DNA of 8,473 nucleotides from JBBRLG01 sp038231495. GTDB taxonomy: Bacteria; Planctomycetota; Planctomycetia; Gemmatales; Gemmataceae. A program made the position numbers and the translations under genes. The stretch spans positions 1-8,473 of the forward strand of contig JBBRLG010000330.1 of assembly GCA_038231495.1 (NCBI GenBank), written 5' to 3'. A model generated the notes under the pieces. That model made no database searches. It was not told where the DNA came from and worked only from the letters and a program-made list of their open reading frames with translations. The stretch's first letter is position 1. The number at the start of each line of letters is the position of its first letter. Shown here piece by piece: positions 1-6,532 of the stretch.

Positions 1-10
1 ACCCCCCCAA

Positions 11-31
11 CCCCCCCTTCGCAAGGGGGGG
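11..31. repeat. perfect C/G-rich inverted repeat (possible terminator of an upstream gene)
   Basis: CCCCCCCTT (11-19) is followed by a CGC loop and AAGGGGGGG (23-31), a perfect 9-bp stem. A second C7 run lies directly before it (2-8). There is no T tract, so a classic intrinsic terminator is not shown. It could end a gene lying left of the window or be a dispersed palindromic repeat. Confidence 0.5.
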
Positions 32-53
32 AGCGAACGATCAAAACTCCCTC

Positions 54-83
54 TTGACACGATACCCCCATCCTTGGCATAAC
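54..83 (+). promoter_or_regulatory. sigma70-like promoter candidate for the lipoprotein gene
   Basis: A perfect -35 box TTGACA (54-59) is followed after 18 bases by CATAAC (78-83), which matches four of six positions of the -10 consensus. Transcription would begin near 90 and leave a leader of almost 90 bases before the ATG at 178. It lies in the right place and orientation, but a single hexamer match in a planctomycete genome is only suggestive. Confidence 0.4.
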
Positions 84-177
84 GCCGCCCCTTCCGAGCA
101 ATCGTTTTGACGGGGCGCCGGGAACGCAATCGGCACGCCTTTGGGGGCAAGGGCGTGCCTTGGGTCAGGGGGCTGGT

Positions 178-816
178 ATGGTGCGAATCGGCTGGACGAC
201 CTGGACGGCTTTGGGCGCACTCCTCCTGAGCGGCTGCTACGCCACCGGACCGCTTCAGGAAAACCCCATCCTCGTCCGGCCGGAGAAGGTGGGCGGTTGC
301 GAGAACCCCGTCTACGTCCCGCTCGGCCCGAGTTCTTATCCCCTCGTCTGGGACAAGACTATCGACATTATCGACGACTATTTCGACGTGGCGTTTGCCA
401 ACCGCTACGACGGTCGCATCGAGACGTATCCCCGGATCGCACCGGGCCTCGGCCAGCCCTGGAAACCGGGCAGTCCCGACCTGTACCAGCGGACCCTGGC
501 GTCGTTTCAGAGCATCCGCCACCGGGCGATTGTTCGCATCGCCGTGGCCGACGACGGCGGCTTTTTCATCGACGTGAAAGTGCTCAAGGAACTGGAAGAC
601 CTGGCCGTGCCGGCTTACGCCACGACCGGCAGCGCGGCGTTCGGCGGCTTCCCCACGGTCGAACGGCAGTACGAAGTCATCGACGCCTCGCTCTACGACC
701 CGAACTGGATTCCCATCGACCGCGCCGGCAGACCGATGCGCGACCTCTTGTTAGAGCAGGTCATCCTCGAACGGATTGCGTGCATGGATTTGACCGGGTT
801 GAGGAAGAATCCCTGA
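178..816 (+). CDS. predicted lipoprotein, conserved-hypothetical type
   Basis: The product is a 212-residue exported lipoprotein of unknown function. The N-terminus has a short basic stretch (MVRIGW), a hydrophobic segment and a lipobox L17-S18-G19-C20, so Cys20 should be lipidated after signal peptidase II cleavage. I chose the ATG at 178 because a purine-rich AGGGGG stretch (168-173) lies a few bases upstream and the signal peptide starts cleanly there; in-frame TTG codons at 160 and earlier only add residues before it. The mature part is soluble, with no further membrane segment. It has acidic and aromatic patches (WDKTIDIIDDYFDVAF near residues 57-72), a beta-rich middle (RAIVRIAVADDGGFFIDVKV) and a C-terminal helix ending in a single Cys (ERIACM). 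No enzymatic motif is visible. From memory it resembles small lipoproteins annotated only as hypothetical in planctomycetes. It is transcribed alone and converges on the histidine kinase gene. Confidence 0.85.
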   Translation: MVRIGWTTWTALGALLLSGCYATGPLQENPILVRPEKVGGCENPVYVPLGPSSYPLVWDKTIDIIDDYFDVAFANRYDGRIETYPRIAPGLGQPWKPGSPDLYQRTLASFQSIRHRAIVRIAVADDGGFFIDVKVLKELEDLAVPAYATTGSAAFGGFPTVERQYEVIDASLYDPNWIPIDRAGRPMRDLLLEQVILERIACMDLTGLRKNP

Positions 817-878
817 TTGCCGCTTGCGGCTGAGCGCTTCGCCGCAAGCGGCTGAGCGCTTCGCCGCAAGCGGCAATC
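815..878. terminator. bidirectional terminator-like palindrome with a 22-bp tandem duplication
   Basis: GATTGCCGCTTGCGGC (815-830) is perfectly complementary to GCCGCAAGCGGCAATC (863-878). Between and overlapping these arms, a 22-bp unit starting CGGCTGAGCGCTTCGCC is present twice in exact tandem (827-848 and 849-870). The element fills the gap between two convergent genes, touching the lipoprotein stop codon and ending two bases before the kinase stop. The symmetric stem suits termination from both sides, though no T tract is present. The palindrome may also be a copy of a dispersed genomic repeat. Confidence 0.65.
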
Positions 879-880
879 GG

Positions 881-1651
881 TCACTTCACCGCGTCCGGCT
901 CCTCCGCCTTGACCGGCAATTTGACCGTAAACGTCGAGCCTTTGCCCACGACACTTTCCACTCGAATTCGGCCGTGATGTTGTTCGATGATCTGCCGGCA
1001 CACACTCAGACCCAGGCCGGTGCCGCCGTGGCCGCTGGAGTCCGGCTCCTTCGTCGTGTAAAACGGCTCGAATATCAACCGGAGTCTGTCCGGCGGGATA
1101 CCAATGCCCGTGTCGGCGATACGCAATTCGACAAGTTGCGTTCGCGGGTTTTCCTTGACCTCGATGCGGAGGTGGCCGCCGCGCGGCATCGCCTGACGGG
1201 CGTTGATGAGCAGGTTCAACATTACCTGTTCGATCTGGGCCGCCACGACGTAGGCCTTGGGATGGCCGTGATACTTCTTGTCCAAATGTATCCGGTGCTT
1301 GCTCAAATCCTTGTCGGTCAGGATGAGCGTCTCTTCCACCAGCGCCACCATGTCGGTCATGGCGCGCTTGGTCGAGGTGTTGCGGGCGAAGCCGAGCATG
1401 CCGTTAACGATCGTCGCGGCGCGCTGGCCTCCCTTGAGGATCTTTTCCAGCGCCTGCACCTTGGCCGCCTCGTCCTGGCCGGGGCGCTGGGCCATGCGGG
1501 CGTAATTGATGATCGTGGTCAGGATGTTGTTGAATTCGTGGGCGACGCTGCTGGCCAGCGCGCCGACACTGCTCAGTTTCTGTGCGTGCAGCAGCTGTTG
1601 CCGGAGCTGGTCCGCCTCGGCCCTGGAAACCATCACTTGCTCGTCGATCAT
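881..1651 (-). CDS. soluble orphan sensor histidine kinase (HisKA + HATPase_c)
   Basis: This is a 256-residue cytoplasmic histidine kinase core that should autophosphorylate on His38 and pass the phosphate to a response regulator that is not encoded nearby. After a short N-terminal helix (residues 10-25), the dimerisation H-box reads SSVAHEFNNIL with His38. The ATP-binding domain has an N-box (QVMLNLLINARQAM, Asn146 and Asn150), G1 (ADTGIGIP, 179-186), an F-box (IFEPFYTTK, 193-201) and G2 (GGTGLGLS, 209-216). All catalytic motifs look intact. There is no membrane segment and no recognisable PAS or receiver domain, so the signal input is unknown. The open frame runs upstream to about 2134, but I chose the ATG at 1651 because GGGAGG (1660-1665, minus strand) sits 8 bases before it and the upstream translation is low-complexity. 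An alternative start at 1846 (321 residues) has no ribosome binding site. The gene is divergent from nhaA; a role in salt or pH response is only a guess. Confidence 0.9.
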   Translation of the reverse strand: MIDEQVMVSRAEADQLRQQLLHAQKLSSVGALASSVAHEFNNILTTIINYARMAQRPGQDEAAKVQALEKILKGGQRAATIVNGMLGFARNTSTKRAMTDMVALVEETLILTDKDLSKHRIHLDKKYHGHPKAYVVAAQIEQVMLNLLINARQAMPRGGHLRIEVKENPRTQLVELRIADTGIGIPPDRLRLIFEPFYTTKEPDSSGHGGTGLGLSVCRQIIEQHHGRIRVESVVGKGSTFTVKLPVKAEEPDAVK

Positions 1652-2016
1652 TTCGGTCGCCTCCCAGGCTCCCGTCCGAAGTAAAACTCGTTTACCCGTC
1701 TCTTGCCCGCGTGCCGTCTGACTTGCGGACCGTGCATCCGGTTCAGCCGGTTGGACAGCATTTGGTATCGGCCAGTCCGCGCCGGCCTCTTCATCGGAAG
1801 TCGTTACCGATTCAGCAATTAGAATCGTAAGCGGCGCAGACGCCATAGGCTGGGGGCACGCCGGTAAAGCCTGGATTCCGGCGAACGACGGCGAGCTAGG
1901 CGGGACGTGCAAGAGGGGGAATGCTATCCTGGCTCGGAGCGACGCGCTGCGGCGAAGTGCGTAATGTCTGAGTGAGCTTGTCGCCACCCGCGGTGGGCCG
2001 GCGTGAGGAGAGCGGC
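1652..2016. other. divergent intergenic region between kinase and nhaA
   Basis: These 365 bases must hold the 5' ends of both divergent genes. I see the kinase ribosome binding site (1660-1665) and the nhaA one (2005-2010), and a weak extended -10-like TGCTATCCT (1922-1930) on the plus strand without a convincing -35. No operator palindrome or riboswitch is evident. The kinase frame stays open through most of it, which is expected at this GC content and is not taken as coding. Confidence 0.5.
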
Positions 2017-3210
2017 ATGTCCGTGGCGCGAAAAAACCCGTTGGCTCGCTTCCTCCACTGGGAACCGGCGGGCGGCCTCGTGCTGTTGGCCTGTGCCGTG
2101 ATCGCGTTGGGTCTGGCCAATTCGCCCCTGGCAAACGCCTTTGAGACGTTCTGGCACTTGCACCTCGGTTTCAACCGCTTGGGCCTGGACCTCGACAAGC
2201 CGCTCGAATTCTGGGTCAACGACGGCCTGATGGTCGTATTCTTTTACACAATCGGCCTGGAAATCAAGCGTGAATGGCTCGAAGGCGAACTGAGCGAGCC
2301 GCGCAACACGCTGCTGCCGGGGTTGGCGGCGCTGGGCGGGATGGTGGTGCCGGCGCTGCTGTACCTGACCCTGCACGGCTTCCGCGGTCCGGGCGCGGCG
2401 GGCTGGTCCATCCCGATGGCCACGGACATCGCCTTCGTCGTCGGCACCCTCGCCCTCCTCGGTGCGCGGGTGCCGCGCGGCCTCAAAGTCTTCCTCCTCA
2501 CGCTTGCGGTCGTCGATGACCTCGGCGCGATCTTCGTGATCGCCGTCGTCTTCACGGCGGCGGTTTCGTTCGTCGCCCTTTTCCTTGCCGGACTTGGCCT
2601 ACTTACCATCGCAGCGTTGCAGTTCCTGCGCGTCCGGCCGGCACCCGTTTACATACTGGTCGGCGTGCTGGTCTGGCTGGCGTTTCTGCAATCGGGCGTC
2701 CATCCGACGATCGTCGGCGTGCTGCTCGGCGTCATGACGACTCACCGGCCCGGACCCGACGGCAAGTCGCCCCTGGTGCGCTGGCAAGAGCGCTTGCACC
2801 CGTGGGTGAGCTTCGCCATCATGCCAATTTTCGCCCTGTGCAATGCCGGCGTGGCCATCGAACCGGCGGCGTTCCTCGACGCGACGGCGTTGGCCGTCAT
2901 GGTCGGCCTGGTGGTCGGCAAGCCGCTCGGCATCGCGTTGTTCAGCTTCCTGGCGGTCGTCCTGCGCATCGGCCGACTGCCGGCCGGCGTGAACGCCAAG
3001 GTCCTTCTCAGTGGCGGCTGCCTGGCCGGCATCGGCTTTACCATGTCGCTGTTTCTCGCGGACCTGTCCTTTGTTGATCCAGTTCTCCGGCAACCGCCGC
3101 AACAACTCGCCCCCGCGAAGCTCGGCGTGCTGGTGGGTTCGACCATCAGCATGCTCCTCGGCGGGTTGCTCCTGTTCGGCTTCCTGGGCAAACCGGCGAA
3201 GCAGGGCTGA
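2017..3210 (+). CDS. nhaA: NhaA-type Na+/H+ antiporter
   Basis: This inner-membrane protein exports Na+ (or Li+) in exchange for protons, supporting salt tolerance and pH homeostasis. It has 397 residues, close to the 388 of the E. coli protein, and consists of successive hydrophobic segments fitting about 12 membrane helices. Family signatures are clear: WVNDGLMVVFFYTIGLEIKRE (residues 66-86) with the pH-sensor-region acidic and basic residues; ATDIAF with Asp137 (E. coli Asp133); AVVDDLGAI with Asp167-Asp168 (Asp163-Asp164, the ion-binding pair); SGVHPTIVGVLLG with His229 (His225); and GKPLGI with Lys302 (Lys300). GIGFTMSLFLADLSF is also typical of the C-terminal half. The ATG at 2017 is chosen because GAGGAG (2005-2010) lies 6 bases upstream; a start at 1972 would add 15 residues with no such site. 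The gene appears monocistronic. All key residues are present, so function is likely intact. Confidence 0.97.
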   Translation: MSVARKNPLARFLHWEPAGGLVLLACAVIALGLANSPLANAFETFWHLHLGFNRLGLDLDKPLEFWVNDGLMVVFFYTIGLEIKREWLEGELSEPRNTLLPGLAALGGMVVPALLYLTLHGFRGPGAAGWSIPMATDIAFVVGTLALLGARVPRGLKVFLLTLAVVDDLGAIFVIAVVFTAAVSFVALFLAGLGLLTIAALQFLRVRPAPVYILVGVLVWLAFLQSGVHPTIVGVLLGVMTTHRPGPDGKSPLVRWQERLHPWVSFAIMPIFALCNAGVAIEPAAFLDATALAVMVGLVVGKPLGIALFSFLAVVLRIGRLPAGVNAKVLLSGGCLAGIGFTMSLFLADLSFVDPVLRQPPQQLAPAKLGVLVGSTISMLLGGLLLFGFLGKPAKQG

Positions 3211-3216
3211 CAGGCA

Positions 3217-3245
3217 AAGGTGGACCGGCGTGGTCCGCGAACCTT
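3217..3245 (+). terminator. hairpin just after nhaA, possible terminator
   Basis: AAGGT-GGACC (3217-3226), a five-base loop, then GGTCC (3232-3236), a four-base bulge and ACCTT (3241-3245) can form a 10-bp stem starting 6 bases after the nhaA stop. No T tract follows, so termination is plausible rather than shown. The remaining bases to 3458 show no gene or convincing promoter. Confidence 0.4.
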
Positions 3246-3458
3246 ACCCTGCCCGTCCATTCGTTGCCGGTTCCCGAGGCGTTAGCCTTTCTCACCCGAA
3301 CCGGAAGGATCGTTCCAATCCGCACCGCGCCGCCGACCGGGTTGCCGTAAGCGCGCATAAACTACTGTGCCCACGCGGCTCGTTCCGTCGAAAAGGGATG
3401 TTGGCCGACAGTGCGCCACCCACCCCGCCGCGGATCTTGGGCCCCACGGTGCCACCCC

Positions 3459-4805
3459 ATGACGACCACCCCGCACCCCCGCGCCGACCGGCCGCCCCTG
3501 CTCCGCTGGACTGCGTTTGCCGTCCTGCTCGGCACGGCCTTCTTCTTCCCCCTCGACGGCCCGCAAGCGCCGCGCGGCGGTCTGGGGTTGCGCCTGCGTG
3601 CGGCCGCCGTTGCCACGCCCGACAGCAGCGCCGCCGAGGCGACCGCCCTGAGTCGGGCCGAGCACCTCGAACGGCTCGGCGTGGCGGCGTGGCACAAGGC
3701 CGGCGACCGCGGGCGCGGCGTCAAGGTCGCGGTCCTCGATTCGGGCTTCAGCGGCTACCACGAGCACCTCGGCCACGCTTTGCCGGACAAGGTGTTGGTG
3801 AAATCGTTCCGCACCGACGGCAACCTGGAAGCGAAGGCCAGCCAGCACGGCATCCTCTGTGCCGAGGTCGTGCATACGCTGGCACCGGAGGCGGACCTGC
3901 TCTTCGCCAACTGGGAGGCGGACCGGCCCGACCAGTTCCTCGACGCGGTGCGTTGGGCACGGCAGCAAGGGGCGCGGGTCGTGACGTGTTCGCTCATCAT
4001 GCCGAGTTGGAGCGACTGCGAAGGCGGCGGCAGCGTCCACCGCGACCTGGCGCGCATCCTCGGCACCGGCGACAAGGCCGACGACGTGCTGTTGTTCGCC
4101 AGTGCCGGCAACACCGCGCAGCGGCACTGGAGTGGCCCGTTCCACGACGGCGGCGACGGCGGCCACGAATGGACCGCGGGCTGTTTCGACAACGGTATCC
4201 ATCCGTGGGGCGGCGAGGTCGTCTCGGTCGAGCTGTGCTGCGCCACGGCGGCCCCGTTCGACCTGTCAGTTTACGACGTGACCGCGGCGGAGACGGTGGG
4301 CACGACCGCAGTCGTAGCCAAGCACGACCACGGCACGGCAGTGGTGCGGTTCGTGCCGCGCGCGGACCACGCCTACACGGCCCGGGTGCGTGGCCGGGAA
4401 GGAGTCACCGACAAGTTCCACCTCGTCGTCTTGGGCGGCGGCTTACAGGTAGCCAACGCGGCGGGCAGCGTGGCCTTTCCCGCCGACGGCGCGGAAGTGG
4501 TCGCCGTGGGTGCGGTGGACGCCGGCTGCCGGCGAACCGCGTACAGTTCGTGCGGCCCGAACTCGACCAGTCCCAAGCCCGACCTGGTGGCCGTCGTACC
4601 CTTTCCAAGCGGCTGGCGGGAGCGGCCGTTCTCCGGCACCTCGGCGGCGTCGCCCCAGGCCGCGGCCCTCGCCGCCCTGTTCTGGACGCGCCACCCCGAC
4701 TGGACGGCCCGCCACGTCCGCGACGAGTTGCGGACCGCGGCCGAGTACCCGACCAAGGGCGGCCACGATTTTGAGACCGGTTATGGGCGGATTCACCTGC
4801 CCTGA
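3459..4805 (+). CDS. secreted S8 family (subtilisin-like) serine protease
   Basis: This 448-residue protein is predicted to be an exported peptidase. The N-terminus has a basic, proline-rich start and a hydrophobic stretch (TAFAVLLGTAFFFPL, residues 18-32) that acts as a signal peptide or anchor. The subtilase triad is complete: Asp94 in VAVLDSGF, His130 in SQHGIL, Ser395 in SGTSAASP, and the oxyanion-hole Asn218 in ASAGN. The Asn218 to Ser395 spacing is 177 residues against 66 in subtilisin, so roughly 110 residues are inserted. That insert (about 245-335) alternates hydrophobic strands (VVSVELCC, FDLSVYDV, HAYTARVRG, FHLVVLGGG) and resembles a PPC-like beta-sandwich. Eight cysteines follow the signal region, fitting disulphides outside the cytoplasm. 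The start is uncertain: the ATG at 3459 gives the cleanest signal peptide but has no obvious Shine-Dalgarno sequence, and an in-frame GTG at 3411 would add 16 residues. No clear pro-domain is seen; the stretch of about 40 residues before AEHLERLG is short. Substrate unknown. Confidence 0.92.
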   Translation: MTTTPHPRADRPPLLRWTAFAVLLGTAFFFPLDGPQAPRGGLGLRLRAAAVATPDSSAAEATALSRAEHLERLGVAAWHKAGDRGRGVKVAVLDSGFSGYHEHLGHALPDKVLVKSFRTDGNLEAKASQHGILCAEVVHTLAPEADLLFANWEADRPDQFLDAVRWARQQGARVVTCSLIMPSWSDCEGGGSVHRDLARILGTGDKADDVLLFASAGNTAQRHWSGPFHDGGDGGHEWTAGCFDNGIHPWGGEVVSVELCCATAAPFDLSVYDVTAAETVGTTAVVAKHDHGTAVVRFVPRADHAYTARVRGREGVTDKFHLVVLGGGLQVANAAGSVAFPADGAEVVAVGAVDAGCRRTAYSSCGPNSTSPKPDLVAVVPFPSGWRERPFSGTSAASPQAAALAALFWTRHPDWTARHVRDELRTAAEYPTKGGHDFETGYGRIHLP

Positions 4806-4845
4806 AAGCGCGCGAACGGCCGTGGCCTTCAAGCGCCCGTCAAAT

Positions 4846-4869
4846 CACCGTTTGCTAACAGCGATTTTC
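4846..4869 (+). repeat. left arm of outer 24-bp inverted repeat
   Basis: CACCGTTTGCTAACAGC (4846-4862), then one mismatched base and ATTTTC. This is the inverse of 6114-6137 at 23 of 24 positions. It starts 41 bases after the protease stop. It may be the end of a larger mobile element, or one of two dispersed repeat copies in opposite orientation. No target duplication is obvious outside the arms. Confidence 0.75.
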
Positions 4870-4873
4870 GCAC

Positions 4874-5934
4874 CCCTATTTTTTAGACTTTTGCGAAGGC
4901 CCGTTGGTCCGTGTCGGCTTCGCTCAACGGCAGCGGAAGTCGAGTTGGTAGTTCTCTAGCCACGGGACACCGGGGTTGAGGTTTTCCGGACGCAGCTTGT
5001 TGGGCAGACCCTCGTATTGTCTCCGTAAGCAATCTGCATTGGGCGCATTGTAAGAGGTCACGACGATGGGATCGGCCGTGACCCGCACGTCCCCTGCCAA
5101 CCCCTGCAAGACCTCTTTGGCCAGGTGCTTGGCGTCCCAGGTCGCGAACGGCTCCCCCAGGCGGCAACGCCATTGGTGGAGCACCGCTTGGGCCAGCAGC
5201 GACACCGTCATCTGGCCGTAGCGGCTATTGACATGCTGCGTGCCCGCCCGGTCCCCGCCGAGGGCCTGCTCCTGGTTGAAAAACTCCTCGCCGTGCCAAC
5301 GCTTCGGCTAGTCGCGGGTTAAAGCCTCGACCTCGTTACGAGCCGCCGTGCAGCGGAAGGCGTTGAACCGCCAGTCCGCGGGCGTTTCGTTGAAGCGCTG
5401 CACGAACAACGGCAAGGGGCCGACCAAGCCGTGGGTCCGTTGCTAAGGGATCGGGGCCGTGGCCTAGCCCGCCCCGTGGCGCGTGAACAACGCGGCCGGC
5501 AGCCCGCGTAGACGTTCCAGGAGCGGTTTGCGGATGACCAACGGCACCAACAAGTCGAAGCCGGTTTGCCGATGCACCTGCTCAATCAGTTCGGTCGTGA
5601 AAGGCTCGGCGTCGGCCAGCACCAAGGTGGTGGCCGGCCGCGGTCCCAAGAGGGCCGCGGCCCGTTCCAGCAGTTCCGGGGTCGCTGGCGGGACCGTGCG
5701 CGCGGGCGTGCCGGTGGTGAAGCACAGCGGTTGGCCGGTGTCGCCGTCGAGGGCGAAGAAGGTTTGCGCCACCTTGGTCGCCGGGCCGGAGGGCGAGGGT
5801 GCCGGCGGCGCCGACGAGGAGTTGCTGTTGGAGATCGGCGTGGAACATGGGGGCACCTGCACGGGGTGGGGAGCGGAAGAAAACCGCTGCGGGCAGGCTA
5901 ACGCAGGGCGGCGGCAAAGTCTAATTAAATAGGG
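4874..5934 (-). mobile_element. degenerate insertion sequence (IS4-like transposase remnant)
   Basis: About 1.06 kb bounded by imperfect inverted ends: 4874-4894 begins CCCTATTTTTTAGAC, and the reverse complement of 5914-5934 begins CCCTATTTAATTAGAC; both continue into TTTGC. The two 21-base ends align with two mismatches and one single-base gap on each side. The interior carries the transposase remnant on the minus strand. No clear target duplication was found. The element is shorter than expected for an intact IS of this kind, consistent with loss of the transposase 5' part. It sits five bases inside the outer inverted repeat, so it probably inserted into or beside an older element. Confidence 0.65.
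4924..5848 (-). pseudogene. IS4-like transposase remnant with three in-frame TAG stops
   Basis: This would have been a DDE transposase for the surrounding insertion sequence. Reading the minus strand from about 5800, one frame gives TKVAQTFFALDGDTGQPLC, LVLADAEPFTTELI (probable second catalytic Asp), FVQRFNETPADWRF, PKRWHGEEFF, SLLAQAVLHQWR, VVTSYNAPNAD, and ends in a TGA at 4924-4926. That frame is broken only by TAG at 5464-5466, 5443-5445 and 5308-5310. The last precedes PKRWHGE, exactly where the Tyr of the IS4-family Y-(2)-R-(3)-E signature belongs. Upstream, the better protein-like frame is the one starting at the ATG at 5848 (MFHADLQQQLLVGAAGTL), which needs a one-base shift near 5795-5805 to join the main frame. 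The N-terminal region carrying the first catalytic Asp was not found. From memory the C-terminal half resembles a transposase family frequent in Gemmata-like genomes. It is not expected to be active. Confidence 0.8.
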
Positions 5935-6037
5935 CGGTAAAAAGGGCATAAAGCGGCCCGTAGTCCGCGACAAAGTGCCAAAACAAGGGGAACAGTGGGT
6001 GAGAGGCCGCACACAAGCCGCCCTATTTAATTAGACT
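5918..6037. repeat. 120-bp segment with perfect 20-bp terminal inverted repeats
   Basis: AGTCTAATTAAATAGGGCGG (5918-5937) and its exact reverse complement (6018-6037) enclose 80 bases without a gene. The left arm is also the right end of the insertion sequence, and 6021-6037 repeats the IS left-end sequence CCCTATTTAATTAGACT. It could be a MITE-like derivative of that IS, or the IS right end next to a leftover end of a second copy. The AT-rich arms stand out from the GC-rich surroundings. Confidence 0.7.
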
Positions 6038-6113
6038 AGGACCGCAACTGACAAGACAGCCCACTCCAGCCCCGTCAGGCTTACGCCGAAGAAGGGAAAA
6101 TAAACCCACGCCG

Positions 6114-6137
6114 GAAAATGGCTGTTAGCAAACGGTG
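6114..6137 (-). repeat. right arm of outer 24-bp inverted repeat
   Basis: GAAAAT, one base, then GCTGTTAGCAAACGGTG (6121-6137), the inverse of 4846-4869. Together the arms enclose about 1.29 kb including the IS remnant and the 120-bp inverted-repeat segment. Outward of the arms the sequences are only loosely similar, so the repeat edge lies at or near the CACC end. Confidence 0.75.
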
Positions 6138-6369
6138 GAATTGAAGCGCAAATGAACGCCAATGCCGCGCGACGGCTAAACAGTGCGCCCTTGAGCCAAA
6201 CCCGCAGTTGAACGAATGTCTATCGGTTATCCCCGCGCCAGTTATTGCCTCGGCATGTAAGCTTCGCACAAATTCATTCTGCCAATCGTGCTGTTTCGGG
6301 AGCACGCGGCTTACCCGACCGGGCTCCCTTTTGCGTCCAATGGGACCGCGCGGCAGCGCCCACTCGACC

Positions 6370-6402
6370 ACCCTTGCCAAGCGCAACAATCTTGGCAAGG
6401 GT
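6370..6402. repeat. perfect 12-bp inverted repeat hairpin
   Basis: ACCCTTGCCAAG (6370-6381), a nine-base loop and CTTGGCAAGGGT (6391-6402). No T tract follows and no gene ends just before it on either strand, so it is more likely a palindromic repeat than a working terminator. Confidence 0.6.
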
Positions 6403-6451
6403 CGGAATTTGGTACTCAAGGGCCGTCAGTTGCAGGCAGCAGCGCTAATAT

Positions 6452-6512
6452 ACCCTTGCCAAAGGCCAGGCGAAGGTCGGCAAGGGTTGGTGGCAAGGGT
6501 TCCCTTGGCAAG
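6452..6512. repeat. cluster of ACCCTTGCC / GGCAAGGGT copies
   Basis: ACCCTTGCC at 6452-6460 is followed by GGCAAGGGT at 6479-6487 and again at 6492-6500, then the related CCCTTGGCAAG at 6502-6512. With the arms of the 6370-6402 hairpin, the same nine bases occur five times exactly within 131 bases, in both orientations, ending just before the surface-protein fragment. Confidence 0.6.
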
Positions 6513-6532
6513 CCCCTTGGTGGCAGCCGGGG

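Larger units (their letters stand above)
6138..6532. other. gene-free region rich in ACCCTTGCC repeats
   Basis: From 6138 to about 6369 I see no convincing gene, RNA or promoter; the open frames there translate to arginine- and cysteine-rich sequence without motifs. From 6370 on, the region is dominated by copies of ACCCTTGCC and its complement, described separately. It lies between the mobile-element remnants and the surface-protein fragment. Confidence 0.5.

Noticed and set aside
1652..2134. N-terminal extension of the histidine kinase to about 417 residues
   Set aside because: The added sequence is low-complexity, overlaps the nhaA start, and the internal ATG at 1651 has a good ribosome binding site.
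3011..4774. Long 587-codon open frame on the plus strand overlapping nhaA and the protease
   Set aside because: Its translation is Arg/Pro/Gly-rich with no motif, and it lies in another frame of two genes with complete family signatures; it is an artefact of high GC.
5790..5810. Programmed ribosomal frameshift in the transposase
   Set aside because: No slippery heptamer such as A6G and no supporting stem was seen; with three stops downstream and a missing N-terminus, a decay indel is simpler.
5464..6012. Minus-strand open frame starting at 6012 as the true transposase start
   Set aside because: Its first 70-odd residues (Pro/Ser-rich) run through the inverted-repeat segment and are not protein-like; the overlapping frame from 5848 reads better.
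6370..6512. CRISPR-like array from the repeated ACCCTTGCC motif
   Set aside because: Copies are nine bases long, in both orientations and unevenly spaced; no array and no cas genes.
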